A stretch of DNA of 64,000 nt from contig NC_089238.1 of NCBI RefSeq assembly GCF_963924675.1, positions 39,326,879-39,390,878 of the forward strand. Direction: 5' to 3'. Shown here one piece after another: positions 11,230 through 22,965 of the stretch (position 1 is the stretch's first letter; each line of letters begins with the position of its first letter). Both the position numbers and the translations under genes were made by a program. Source of the stretch: Phocoena phocoena (lineage: Eukaryota > Chordata > Mammalia > Artiodactyla > Phocoenidae). The notes under the pieces were generated by a model. That model ran no database searches. It was not told the origin of the DNA and saw nothing but the letters and a program-made list of their open reading frames with translations.

Positions 11230-12409
11230 CACCATTCTAAACAGACCTCTTCTCATCACCGCCCTCGTGCCCCAGTCCTACTTCGTACGTGCCAGAGAGG
11301 GATAGCTTGCATTACCGACATTTGGGGAGGTCCCTGATTCAAGGACCTGGGCCTCTGAAGACCCACGAGGAGCCATAATAGTAAAGCATTTGGTGAGTTT
11401 CACTGAAGGGATGTTCTGTGCAGACATTATGACAGGACGTATGTGATTATACAGGATCAGATATGCTCCAGCTTGTTCACAGTCTATAGGATAGAAGAGG
11501 TATGCAGGTAGTGGCCAAACGAAGGTTACTAAGAGGGGCAGCTGTTCCTAACGGGGATCTGTTGGGACACAGTTACTAGAATCTCACTGTCTTCTAAAGC
11601 AACTCACCCTGAGAATTTTCCAACGGGCTAGGAGTTGGTACAATGAATTACCTAAAGGGGCGTGATCCTCCTGTCTGGACCATTTAGGACCAATCTCTGC
11701 AGTAAGTGGGGCTGCCACTGGGTAATATTTAGAAGGTAGGTCATTCTTGTAGGAGAAATGGCAGGAAACGGCTCGGTGCTGGCAGTGCTCTGCCAGAGGT
11801 GTGCCTCAGAGGTGCTAGTCTTACAAAAATGAACATGCAAGTTGACGGTAAATCTTGAAGAGGATGCAGTACAGAAACACCGGAACACAGATCGTGAGCG
11901 GGAGAAAACCGGGGGAAAAGTGTCGACGAGTGAGGGCACGATCCAGACCCTGGAGGACCGATGGGGCGATAGGGAGCCACGACAGATTCCTGAGGAGAGG
12001 AGGATGCAGTGAGGATAGAGGGTCCAGGCTGAGGGTGCTGCTGTGGGTGGGCAGAGACAAGGGAGAAGGGGAACCTCGGTAATTACCAGCTTCCGCTCTG
12101 AAGCCCCATCACTGACTCTTCCTACCATTCCCAGTGCATCGAATCTGACAGTTCGGGCGCTGTTTTTTTAGTTAACATTGACAAGATTGGGAACTTCAGT
12201 CACTTAATTTCCATTAGTCTTTGAGGATGATGCACTGACTTTTTAAACAAAACTAAAAAGAAAAGAAAAAACAGTCTGTAAATAGATTCTCAAAACTTCC
12301 CTCTCATGCCGCAGCCCACCTAACCAGACCAACCGAATCCTGCATTTAAAGGTAAATAACGAGCGTGTAGATATTAAGCCATTTTTACTCCTCTATCAGG
12401 TGCCTGAGA
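11230..12409. other. Unique sequence, no gene recognised
   Basis: The 158-codon minus-strand frame 11652-12128 is Ser/Pro-rich and overlaps other frames of similar length. No domain or splice context supports it. Confidence 0.5.
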
Positions 12410-12640
12410 GACTAATGATATTTTAACAAATAAGCTGTGACATTCTCGTAGCCTAAGATCAAAATGTAGGTATGGGTCTGTAAATTGAAGGATAATCATA
12501 AATAAAACAGTAATATCTGCAGAGCTCTTTGCACCGTTCCTGGCGTCTTCACACTCATTTGTGTGGTTGGACTTCACAAGCACCGTGTGGAGTTGGCCTA
12601 ACAGAGACTCAGAGAGCTTGAAAGCCAGGCACCAACCCCA
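12410..12640 (-). mobile_element. Probable MIR SINE fragment
   Basis: 'gagctctttgcaccgttcc…tcttcacactcatttg' and 'cagagactcagagagcttgaa' fit a diverged antisense MIR (transition to the 'gaggctcagagaggtta' block). Confidence 0.45.
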
Positions 12641-13394
12641 GGCGGCATCGCTCAAAACCCTTTGCTCTTTACCCAGAACCACAGTGCCTCTTCTGTTTGA
12701 ACAAGTGTCAGGCCACGTGCGAGAAGAAACATGACATGCAGCCCGATGATACAACATCCAAGCTCAAGCGGCCGGCAAGGCCGAGACAGAATACGGACTT
12801 CCCGCAAAGCCACAGTGGGCATGGGCCCCCTTGGAGCCCATGACCTTATTCCAGGTCTAGAAATGCTGAAACGGAGGCTGCCAGCAGAGAAAAGGCTTGG
12901 ATCATCTGGAAAATGTATCTGGTGTGAAGAATGCAATTGCAGTTTCCTGAACGGTAAGGCATCACGGACTACTTCACACCTAGTTCAATCCCAGCATCAA
13001 GGATTATCGTGCAAACGCCGGCCAAGCAGATCCCACCACATCCCCCGACCAGGCCTGTTCCAGACCAGCAGAACTAGGGGTAGGAGGGGGGCCAGAGCTT
13101 TGCTGCTAGGAGCTAAAGCAGTGAGCTCTGAAATGAGCTCTTAACAGCTCTCTTTCTGCTCCATCCAAAACGCCATCTTTCAGCTGGGTTAATTGGACTG
13201 ACGGGCACCCATGGCTGCAATGACCTTTGCCATCAGTGTCAACGTGGCGCCCACCATGCAGGCACAAAAAATGCAACCCTGCAGGCCACTGCAATGCAAC
13301 CAGCACACCAGTTCTTCTGGGGAAACGGCATTTCCCTGTCAGTTAAAAAATGTATGGGATCTAGGAGATGAGAAATCAACAGGTTTGGATGCAT
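12641..13394. other. Unique sequence, no gene recognised
   Basis: A 137-codon plus-strand frame (12731-13144) is Arg/Ser-rich without a recognisable domain. No repeat identified. Confidence 0.45.
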
Positions 13395-13575
13395 AGGCCG
13401 GGCACAGTGCCACGCTTTTACCAATATTTTCTCCGTGCTTTCTGTGAACAGTGGGCCAAGTTGTTACCAAAGCCCAGGGCAAAGAAAAGGAAACTGAGGG
13501 TCCAAGAGTATAAGCAACTCCCCCATGGCCACAGAGCGCCCCTCTCAGTTACAGGTTTAAAAACAGCTCGTTTGT
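13395..13575 (-). mobile_element. Probable MIR SINE fragment
   Basis: 'aaaggaaactgagggtccaagag' followed by 'aagcaactcccccatggccac' matches the antisense MIR core 'gaaactgaggcncagagaggttaagtaacttgcccaaggtcac'. Confidence 0.5.
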
Positions 13576-14494
13576 GACATCCAAAGTACGTCACGATGTG
13601 GCCCCTGCCCACAAGGATAGCACAACTAGGATTAAACCTAGGCCCACCTTTTTCCAAAACCCATGTTCCATGTATTTTCTGAAGGATCCAAAGACTAGTC
13701 GCCAAATAAACAAGAGAATATAGATATTTCTACCGCCCCACGCTGTGCTCTTAAATGATGGGTCAAACAGAGAGGAAAAAGGCTTTCAACCAGAACGAGG
13801 GGAAAAAAAAGAACCAACTGAGATAACTGGACAAAGGTGATGAACAACCAGAGTATTCTCCATACCATTCGCCTGGACCCGGACGGCACCAGGAGGATTA
13901 TTCCAAAGAAAGTGACCACGTGATCTAAAATGCATCTGGGGCACCCACCGACACCTCTTGGAAAATATGGCCCCAGGGAGACTGTACATCTTGGCCTGAT
14001 GGGGGAGTGTGGTAAAGAGCACAGAAGTCCCCCACTCCCCCAGATCAACGCACGCCCTGCTCAGCTGTGCTTTTCCTGTGGGAGACACTCCCCTCTGTGA
14101 TAGCAGCAGTGCACGTCAAGGCTGTTCCCTCCCCTGCTCCAGTTCCAACCACTGATGGCTGTGACTTGAACCCTGTGCCGGGGCTGGCCTCCAGTTGGTT
14201 ACAGACACAGAGCCTCGGCACCAGGAAGCTGAGTGCCCCCCACAAGGCTGAGTAATATACCCAACGGGAAGCTTATCAGCCCTCTGAAGCCCAGAGCTGA
14301 CTTGGCCAGTATGGATGGTGGTGGAGCTGGTGGGGCAGAGTGACACTTCAGCTGTCATTTGGGACCAGGTCAACGTTTCACAGAAGACTCAGTCCCTGTT
14401 TTATCATCTTCCCCCCACCCCAACCAGCCATAATCCTGGGGGACAGCATCACGCACGTGCACAGAGCTGACTCAGCCATCTGCCATCAGGGTGT
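13576..14494. other. Unique sequence, no gene recognised
   Basis: Several overlapping minus-strand frames of 60-117 codons, none with a domain. No repeat identified. Confidence 0.5.
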
Positions 14495-14690
14495 TATGCA
14501 CAGCGGTTGAGAGCGGAAAACATCACCTACCTTCACAGCCCAGCCTCCAGCAATGACTTGTTGTGGCTCCTGGATCAAGCCGCTTCTTCCCTCCGTGCCT
14601 CAGCTTCTCCTCTGTAAAATAGGGATTGTTATGAGATTTGATGAGAAAATCCACCCAAAGCATTTATACTGTGTCTGACGTGCCAGTGAC
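14495..14690 (+). mobile_element. MIR SINE fragment
   Basis: 'gcggttgagagcggaaa', then 'cctccgtgcctcagcttctcc' and 'tctgtaaaatagggattgtt', follow the sense MIR order. Confidence 0.6.
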
Positions 14691-14920
14691 CACTTTTACC
14701 TCCACATCAGCTGCCACACCCAGGATCTTAAGGTCACTCACAAACTTTCTGGCTCTGAAATCTTAAAATCTAACGTCTGACCACAGCCTGTGTCTTTTCA
14801 GCTCCCTCAATCACCTGCCATCTTCTGTCTGGCCTTATCACGATGTCCAGTCCCTCGAGTGGTTCACCTTGAGCACCTCAACCTCCCCGCTTAACCCTTC
14901 CCTTCATTCCATTCTTCTTT
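14691..14920. other. Unassigned, LINE-like pyrimidine-rich stretch
   Basis: Texture resembles L2 coding remnants on the plus strand, matching the L2-like sequence beyond the SINE. No decisive motif. Confidence 0.35.
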
Positions 14921-15202
14921 TTAAATTTATTTATTTTATTTTTGGCTACACTTGGTCCTTGTTGCTGCACCCGGGCTTTTCTCTAGTTGAGGCGAGCGGG
15001 GTCTACTCTTTGCTGCGGTGCGCGGGCTTCTCATTGCGGTGGCTTCTTGTTGCGGAGTGCTGGCTCTAGAGCGCAGGCTCAGCAGTTGTGGCGCACAGGC
15101 TTAGCTGCTCTGCGGCATGTGGGATCTTCCCGGAGCAGGGCTCGAACCCGTGTCCCCTGCATTGGCAGGTGGATTCTTAACCACTGTGCCACCAGGGAAG
15201 TC
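14921..15202 (-). mobile_element. Long-class CHR SINE (CHR-1-like), antisense
   Basis: Plus strand runs from the T-rich tail (AATTTATTTATTTTATTTTTGGCT) through 'tgttgcggagtgctggctct' to the head 'ccaccagggaagtcc', which is the reverse complement of the SINE start. No clear TSD was found, consistent with an older copy. Confidence 0.9.
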
Positions 15203-15905
15203 CTTTCCACAGATTTAGAAGCCCCCGCATCTCTTTTTACCGTGTCCTCCTCCTTGGGGGAAGATGTCCCTGCTTCCACTTTCCTCTGTACCAAGCATCA
15301 CTCGGGAGTCTTGCCCATCAGTTTTCACTTCTGTATTCTGTGCTTCCAGGCTTCCCCTCACTAAAGACCCCTCCCCTCAGCATATAAATATGCCCAGGCT
15401 TCCCAAACCTTAAAAAAGAGAAGAAAAATCTCCCTCACCCCTCTCTCCCCCTCCAGCCCCTTCATACAGACAAGCTCCTCCAAAGAGCTGTCCACACTCC
15501 TCACTCTGCTCCCACCTTCGCTGGCTCTGCAGTCTGGCTTCTTGAGAAATTACTCTAAGAAGGTCAATAACAAACATGGAGTCGCACTTGACCCCCTTCT
15601 CTTCTTCCCTTCTCCCATCCAGTAATTTAAAGTTTGATCAACTCTGACCCTACCCACATAATAGCTTTTACATCTTTCCCAGCTCTCCAGCCCACGAGCA
15701 GGGGTGTGTTCTGGATTTCCAAATTTGTCCAAAGATATTTAATTCATACACGTCGCCATCCAGCCTCTACTCCAAGCTAAGAGGGAGTGTAGGAATGTTA
15801 CTCTCCTGACTCACCACTCTAAAACGGTTCCCACTGCCTCTAGGGGTAAAATCGGCTCTCCTGTGCGTGGTGTACAAGGACGATCTGGCAGCAGTGAACA
15901 TGGCC
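15203..15905 (+). mobile_element. Probable L2 LINE fragment
   Basis: 'agctgtccacactcctcactc', 'cttgacccccttctcttc' and 'gttcccactgcctctagggg' followed by 'gtacaaggacgatctggc' match the order of the L2 3' coding region ('…ctcccattgcctttaggat…tacaaggccctacatgatctgg'). Many frame breaks. Confidence 0.5.
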
Positions 15906-17020
15906 TTCATGAGGGCTAACTGAAGGATGGTGACGGGGAACTTAAATGGACATGAGCTCCCCTCCGTCAGGGCACATATTCATTTCCCTCTTTTGAAAAC
16001 AATGCTCTTAGCAGGAGCGAAAAGTTTTTTTAAACTTTCAGAGGAGATTCATCAAATGTGGCCCAAATTGGAATACATTTATAGCGTAACGGAAGTGTCC
16101 TTTTCAGGAACAAATTTTATGTGGTTATTTCTTGAGATCGCTCTCCTACTACAGGAGGTACCACTTAACAGAGAATATGCTGTAAGAGGCAACTTTCTTA
16201 AGAACCGGATGTTATCTCGTGTGATATTTGCAAGTCCAGGACCAAAGGGTCCTCCTCCCTGCCCACTGCATGCCCAGCTGTTTGCTCCAATCCTCAGCCC
16301 TCAGATTCCAGCCCTCTGACCTAGATAGATGTGGCAGTCATTACCATGCTCCTTTCCAGAGGAGACCCTGAAATCCTACAAGGAAAGGGATTTTCCTTGG
16401 GTCCCATGTCCAGTGTCTGTAGCAAAATTGGGACCGAAAGCTGGTCTCTTGCCACTGTGGTGTGGGGTGTCACCCATAGGACCCCAGGGTCCACACGGTC
16501 TAATATGAGAAGCCCCTTAGGAGCTGGGTCAGATGTATGTCAGCACAGAGGCTGTGATGGGTACGAAGACGTCTGGACCACTGGCAACCACACAGATGTG
16601 TGATGAGGAGGAAATGGTGGACGAGCCTCTAGAAGGAGGAGTAGGGACGGATGCCCCCAGCACAGGGAGTTCAGGATAAGGAGAAAGCAGGGCGCGCTCA
16701 GCCCCCAGGCCCAGCCCCACAGGAAATGGCCCTGCACGCCTTGCTCTGACTTAACAAGCACTGAATTCCTCTCTGAGAAAGTGTTTTCACCAGAGCATCT
16801 GGTCCCACCCTAGAATACCAAGCAGAAGACAGTCAGATGACCACTCTGATTTCTTACCCCACCATCTTTCTACTGAGCCAGTTAATAATTCCACAGCAGT
16901 CCAGGTCTCTGGTGGCCCAACCAGCTCCATGCTAAATGACTTGTAACACCCAAGCCAATGCACAGTGCCCTGACATTGTTGGCACAGCCTGCAGCCCAGC
17001 ATGGATCCACCTACCTTGCC

Positions 17021-17021
<1 letters not shown>
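15906..17021. other. Unique sequence, no gene recognised
   Basis: The 130-codon plus-strand frame 15927-16319 was checked and shows no recognisable domain or convincing splice sites. Confidence 0.5.

Positions 17022-17077
<56 letters not shown>
17022..17077. repeat. (CA)28 microsatellite
   Basis: An uninterrupted AC/CA run of about 56 bp, with no interruptions in this sequence. It is expected to be length-polymorphic. Confidence 0.97.
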
Positions 17078-17079
<2 letters not shown>

Positions 17080-17496
17080 TGCCTGATACGCTTCCCCCAG
17101 TCGTGGTCTCAGAGTCAATGAATGACCAGATTCTCCACGCAGTCACTCAACCTCATGTTGAGGAATCAGCTTCAGTCCTGCTTCCCAAGCAGCCCAGAGA
17201 GTCAAGTTTGTCCAAACCCCATGAGCTGTCCCCCGTCCCCAGTCCCCACCCTGCCCACCTGGGCCCAGGACCTCCTCATCCCTCGCCTGGATCACGTCTC
17301 CCCGATCCTCCCCGACCCCCATCTGCCCCTCCTCAGAACCACCCCAGGCCTTTGGAGAGGCCTCTCTAAGATAAACTATAACCACAGAACTCCTCTGCCT
17401 AACCTCCTTCAGTTCCACTGTCCACAGTAAATCCCAGGCCCCCCATTATTTATAACCCTGAATCCCAACCCTTCAGCGTGCTAACCACCGAAGGCC
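17078..17496. other. Unique C-rich sequence, no gene recognised
   Basis: Pyrimidine- and proline-codon-rich. Frames of about 100 codons exist on both strands with no domain. Confidence 0.5.
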
Positions 17497-17990
17497 AATC
17501 ATTCATTAATTCATCGACTCGACAAACATTCGTTGAGTATCTATTCCATGACGGGCACTGTTCTAGGCACTTGGGATAAATCAGAAACAATGACTCCTGC
17601 CTCCATGGAGCTTACACTCTAGGTGATGGAGAAAACGTAAGTAATAATCATAAATGTGTAAATTACTGTGTAATTTAGGAGGTGGTAAGTGCTGTGGGAA
17701 AAAGAAGATGGAGGATGAAGAAAGGAAGTCTAGAGTGCGGGAGGGGTGACAAGTATCAACCGGGTGGTCAGAATCGCCCTAGCTGAGAAAAGGACATTGG
17801 GGCAAAGACTTGAAGCAGGTGAGGCTGTGCGTCTCAAGGATATCCAGAGGAAGACCAGGCCAGGCGGTGGGAGGAGCCAGTGCAAAGGCCCTGAGATGTG
17901 CTGGGGAAACAGCACGGAGGCCAGTGTGGGCAAAAGAAATTGAACAAGAGGGAGAGGAGGGGGAGACGCCATCAGAGACGATAAGGAGGC
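17497..17990 (-). mobile_element. L2 LINE 3' region, antisense
   Basis: A clear antisense L2 end: 'attcattaattcatcgac', 'ggcactgttctaggcacttg', 'atggagcttacactctagg', 'gtggtaagtgctgtgggaa', then 'cagtgcaaaggccctgag'. One of the best-preserved L2 tails in the window. Confidence 0.8.
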
Positions 17991-19556
17991 CAGACTAGCT
18001 CCTCTGTCAGTCCCTGCCCTGCACCTCACGAGTCTTTTCTCTGAAATGTCACTGTCGCAATTCCCCGAGCAAACTGGGTGCTCTCGTGCGTCAGTGCTGT
18101 GCCTGTGTTCTGCTGCCATACTTGACTGACCACCAACCCTCCTGACCGCCCTCCCAGAGCTCTGACAAGCCCATTTCCTCTGCTCCCATTTTCCTTGATC
18201 ATAAAGGCAATAGAGCACGAAACACACTGAAATGCAATCACCCAACTCCCTGTCTACATAACCGCCCGGACTGAGCTCTTTCAGGATAGGAATCCTAACA
18301 TCCCTCTCCTCTTGGTTTCCCTAGGAAGCACCTCGTGGCTGGCTACAGAGCGGATGGACGGAGAGAGTCCGCAGCAGACGGGTAGGAGAAAGGTAAGCTG
18401 GAAAATACTGCTTTGCCTGAAAATTGAGATTATCTTGGTCGAATACACACTTAAATTCAGCTTCCCAAGATAAATATGAGAATCTTGGCTCCACCTACCT
18501 TCCAGAGTTATTTTGGGAGTCAAAAAGAGAATGGATAGGACACGCCTTACAGAGTGAGACTAACCAAGTGCAGAGGTCATCGTTATCGTTCCTGGTGTTA
18601 TCTAGATGTGTCCGCAAAATGGAGCAAGGGGAGCCTGACTCCCTGTGGAGAAGAGCCCTCCGGGTGATGTATGAGGAGGGTCCTTCTACTGACCCATTCA
18701 CATTTCTGTCCAGCCAGGTCCAGGCGGCCGGACTGTCTGAGCCACACCTGCTGTGGGAATACCAAAGACCCCCTCCCAACTCAATGCTACCCCCTCAAAT
18801 TGTCAAAAAGGCATCGTGTGATAAATAGAGCTCCCACATGCCACAAGGCAAGTGTTTAAATCTTTTATAAGATAGTCAATGGCCTTTATAAACCCTCAGA
18901 CAAGAATTACACTGTGTCTGAGATGGGGCTGAAAGTCAATGGGAAATTGATCCTGTCTAGCTAGTGCTGTTTCAAGAAGACTTGCTGGCTGCCTTTCGGG
19001 ACCAAACATGCCTTCTCCCGTGTGCCCCCAGGGCCCGGCCTGTCACACGCTGAGAATACTGAGCTACTGGGGCCCATTTCTGGCCAGAGGCCCAGGCAGC
19101 TGTAAGCTCCTACCACAGGAGGACCCCAGAGGGCAGCAAGGAGCACCAGGGATGGTTATGAAGCGTATTCACCTTCCCAGGAATAGATGCCACAACCACT
19201 CTGATGCCACTGCCTGCACCCTAAGTGCGAAGCCAAAGAGTGATAAATGGCCATTGATCTGGCAGCAACCATCAGGGTCAAGGGACACCTACAATCACCC
19301 TTCTCTGCTAATGACCCCATTAGCCACTGGATCAAATACCGTTGGAGTCTGTGACGATGCTGTGGTTATTTCTCTGCCAAAAGCCATCAGCCTGATCCAT
19401 ACTGCCTGTCAGGGGATGCCAAAGTGGGTAGCAAAGACCCCCTATTTGGGATTAGGGGATCCCAAGGGCCCTGGGATGCCCACTCTGGATGGCTCCTAGG
19501 TCAGGCGAGTGGATAGACTTGGGCAGGTAAGTCAAACAGCCCCCATCCGGAGAGGT
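17991..19556. other. Unique sequence, no gene recognised
   Basis: Holds a 171-codon minus frame (17730-18245, part inside L2), a 134-codon plus frame (18424-18828) and a 163-codon plus frame (19008-19499). None shows a domain I recognise. Could include conserved non-coding DNA. Confidence 0.45.
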
Positions 19557-19790
19557 CGGGGGGGGGCAGTAGAAAAAGCACCCACTTTGGAGTCAGGCCA
19601 ACCTGGAGTGTGAAACCTGGTTTGGCTACTTCCTAACCAGGTGACCTCACAGAAAGCTTGACCTGCCCCGGGGGCCACCTGCTTCGTGCGAAACCTGGGG
19701 ATGGTGGCGATTCTGCCTCAGCGAGCGGCCGTGATGATGAACTGTGACAGCACAGGCTGCGTGCAGGGCACAGAGCAGGCGCTCAATGGC
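19557..19790 (+). mobile_element. MIR SINE
   Basis: 'gcagtagaaaaagcaccca', 'tttggagtcaggccaacctgg', 'tggctacttcctaaccaggtg' and the tail 'gcagggcacagagcaggcgctcaat' follow the sense MIR from head to tail. Confidence 0.75.
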
Positions 19791-20341
19791 TCTCAGCTCT
19801 GCTCATCAGCCAGGAACCCAGAACTGAGAAAGCAGGAAGAGCCTTCTCCCGGAAGCAGACAGCCCGGCATCAAGCAATGACCATGGCAACTCAGCCTCAA
19901 GCGCTGACCTGGAGCCAGGTACTGAAGCCAGTGCTCGCCTTGCATCTCCATCCTTCCTTGTCCCAATTTTACCGGTAAGAACACTGGATCCCAAGGAGTT
20001 TCAAGAGGTCAATTCAGGGACTTCCCTGGTGGTCCAGCGGTAAAGAATCCACCTTACAATGCAGGGGACTCGGGTTCGATGCCTGATCAGGGACCTAAGA
20101 TCCCACATGCCGTGGGGCAACTAAGCCTGCGCGCCACAACTACTGAGCCCGCGAGCCTCAGCGAGAGAGCCCGCATGCCGCAAACTATAGAGCCCACCCA
20201 CTCTGGAGCCCTCGCGCCACAACTAGAAAGAAGACCGTGTGCCGCAAGGAAGAGCCCACCCGCACGCCACAACGAAAGGTCCCGCATGCCTCAATGAAGA
20301 TCCCGTGTGCCACAACTAAGACCCGACACAGCCAAAAAATA

Positions 20342-20602
20342 AAAAATAATGCTTTTGGGGCTTCCCTGGTGGCGCAGTGGTTGAGAGTCTGCCTGCTGAT
20401 GCAGAGGACACGGGTTCGTGCCCCAGACCGGGAGGATCCCACATGCCGCGGAGCGGCTGGGCCCGTGAGCCATGGCCGCTGAGCCTGCGCGTCCGGAGCC
20501 TGTGCTCCGCAACGGGAGAGGCCACAACAGTGAGAGGCCCGCGTACCACAAAAATAAATAAATAAATAAATTTATAAAAAAAAAAAAAAAAATAATGCTT
20601 TT
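20342..20602 (+). mobile_element. Short-class CHR SINE nested in the tail of another SINE
   Basis: Body 20357-20587: 'cttccctggtggcgcagtgg', 'gggttcgtgccccagacc', 'cgtccggagcctgtgctccg', then an (AAAT)n and poly(A) tail. A perfect 15-bp duplication 'aaaaataatgctttt' flanks it (20342-20356, 20588-20602). Confidence 0.96.
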
Positions 20603-20702
20603 AATTTAAAAAATATTTTTAATTTAAACAATTTTTTTAATTAAAAAAAATTTTAATTAAAAAAAATTTTAACCAAAAAATATTTTTTAATTAAAAAAAA
20701 AA
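20601..20702. repeat. Expanded A/T-only SINE tail
   Basis: About 100 bp of almost pure A/T with blocks such as 'ttttttaattaaaaaa' and a direct 16-bp duplication 'aattaaaaaaaatttt' (20639-20654, 20655-20670). It is the remainder of the outer SINE tail, grown by slippage. Confidence 0.85.
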
Positions 20703-20711
20703 GAGGTCAAT

Positions 20712-21884
20712 CCATCCAACAAGAACAAACACTAAGGTTAGGTTTATTGCAGGCCTATCCATGCCAGACACCCTCCAAAGGACCAAGCTACCAGGATGAG
20801 CAAGACAGACGCTGCTCCAAGGTCAGGCTTAGGGCAAAGCCTAGACTAAAATCAAGACCTCCTGCTGTCAAGGGCTGGACCCTTCTCTGTCCTCTGCCGT
20901 TTGTCCCAGTAGGAAGCACTCCTCAGAGAATCATTTCCAGCCACCTCTAAGTGTCCTTTAAATTCCTCCAGACTCCACAGCTTGTTTTACAGATGAGGTC
21001 GTGTTTCCCAAGGCTTCAAAGTGAGTGGGGAAAGGAGCTGAAATCTTGAAATGAGACATAGAATTTCAGGTCAGGGTTGCTTCCTTCACGGGCTGCTCGT
21101 TTTCTGGAATACTGCACTTTATCCGCCCCCAACCCAACCCCACCACCCAGCCAGATCTGTAGGAATCCAGCAACCCACCACGTGCCATGGACCATGGGAG
21201 GTCGGTGGGCGGTGAGGGTCTCTGTGCCCCTGAACTATTCAGGAAGATCTGCATAGCCCACTAGGGAGGCTGCCCCATCAGGCTCAGATAAAGGCTTGGA
21301 AGGGAGCAGCACGCCAGCATCTCTGCTCCTCTTTTTGGTTAAGTAATACCATTGGTACTAGATGGTCAGGTGTCTCTGAACTGAAAGGAGCTTTATTTGA
21401 AAACCCTTCAGGAGGCCAGAGAAACAGTCTTTTCCACGTCAGCAATCTACCCAAGGCAGGCTTGGCAAAGAAGAACAAATATCACGGGCTGCTAAAGAGG
21501 GGTGGGAGGCGGGAGCAGTGTGGTGGTGGGATTATTAAGGATGAGGTCAGGCAGAAGAGGACAGCGAAGAAGAGCCTCCCTGTTGTCAGACAGAGTCACA
21601 AATAAACACTTGCCAGCAGCTGGAAACTTAGCTCTTAAACCCTGCCAAGCGACAGATGCCTGGTACAGCCAGAAAGGTTATGTTGTCTGACGGGATGACA
21701 CAGCAGATTCAGGCCAAGAGCCCCTTAGGTGTTCACATAAGCACATGGTGCGAGAGGCCTGGAGCTCAGCCCCAGTCCTTCCTATCCGGAAAATGGGCAT
21801 AAAGCAAAGACCCAAGTGCTTAGAGGTAATGTTTTCATGCTGCCATAAAATGAAAAGCCCAGCATATATACTTCTTCTTATTTA
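20712..21884. other. Unique sequence, no gene recognised
   Basis: No repeat or exon recognised. No frame exceeds about 70 codons. Confidence 0.5.
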
Positions 21885-22130
21885 TCATACGAGTATTGAG
21901 CACCAACTACATACCAGCACCATGCCAGGTGCTGGGGACTCAGCTATGCATGGGACAGGCTTGCTCCCTGCCTTCGTGGAATTTGAAATTTATCATGGAA
22001 AACAAACTTGGAAGGATGCAATTATAAGAGGAATGGTGGTGGGGGCCTGTTGTGCCCGTGAGGCCAAGAGAGGAGGTGATAGGGACTCTGGAGATGGCAG
22101 TGGAGGATCTGAGGGACTGGAGAAGTGAGC
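21885..22130 (-). mobile_element. L2 LINE 3'-region fragment
   Basis: 'tattgagcaccaactacatacc', 'catgccaggtgctggggactc' and 'cctgccttcgtggaatttg' match the antisense L2 tail. Confidence 0.6.
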
Positions 22131-22784
22131 AGCCTGGCAAGGAGACTGCTGTCAAATGATTCAGAAAATGAATAACGATAACTGGTATGTATATATGCAC
22201 GTATGCATACACACATACAGAGGGAGAGTAAGAGCAAGAGAGAGAAAGAAAGGCCGACTGGTGGAACAAATTAGGTAGAAATGTTAAAGGTTTAGGCCTC
22301 TAATGAAGTTTGAAATTATTTTTTTGAAGAATATAAGAACATGTGCTATATTCATTCTATCTTGCAAATTACAAAATTATACTCATATAGTATGACACCC
22401 ATATTATATACACAACCCACCATGCATGCATACATATGTGAAGAATATAAAGGAAATACACAAATATGTTTCTCACGGTTATCTCTGGATGGTCAAATTA
22501 TGGGAAAATTTTATCTATTTTTAATGTTTCTCCATACGATTCAAAATTTCTTCCAAGAACATATACTGTCCAATGCTTTACAACTGGAACCTAGAATGAT
22601 GCTAGATGGTGGTCCTGTTCATTGGGCAGGCCTCCCGCATCTGCGTAATGCAGCTTATGGTCTCTCCCTCAGAGCATCATTAAAACTCAAAAGACACTTA
22701 GGATACAGACATGCTTTTTAACCTGGGAAGTGCTTACACGTGAGAATCCACAGGTAAAGAAATCATCAACGCTCTTATAATTAA
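22131..22784. other. AT-rich unassigned sequence
   Basis: 22180-22225 is an imperfect (TATG/CATA) tract. 22320-22560 is AT-rich and includes 'ggttatctctggatggtc', which resembles an old repeat I cannot name. No gene recognised. Confidence 0.4.
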
Positions 22785-22965
22785 TTAATAACTACCAGTC
22801 ACTGGGGCAAGTTCTTTACCATCTTTAACTTATTCAATTCTCAAAACCATTACAAGTATACCCATTTTACAGATGAGGAAACTAATGCACAGAAATGCTA
22901 AGGATCATTTGTCTAAAGTCATCCCTAAACGTGATGGAATCAGGGTTCATACTTGGGGCTGACCA
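22785..22965 (-). mobile_element. MIR SINE fragment
   Basis: 'tacccattttacagatgagg', then 'aaactaatgcacagaaatgc', is the antisense MIR core. Confidence 0.65.

Larger units (their letters stand above)
20003..20711 (+). mobile_element. Long-class CHR SINE, interrupted by a second SINE
   Basis: Head 'gggacttccctggtggtcc' at 20017, box-B-like 'gggttcgatgcctgatcagg', long-class repeated 'cgccacaacta' segments, then the tail 'acacagccaaaaaataaaa'. The short-class SINE 20357-20587 sits in this tail. The 11-bp duplication 'aagaggtcaat' (20003-20013 and 20701-20711) encloses the whole complex and proves nesting. Confidence 0.93.

Noticed and set aside
17730..18245. 171-codon minus-strand frame
   Set aside because: Overlaps a clear L2 3' region. 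Ser/Leu/Pro-rich chance translation of pyrimidine-rich DNA.
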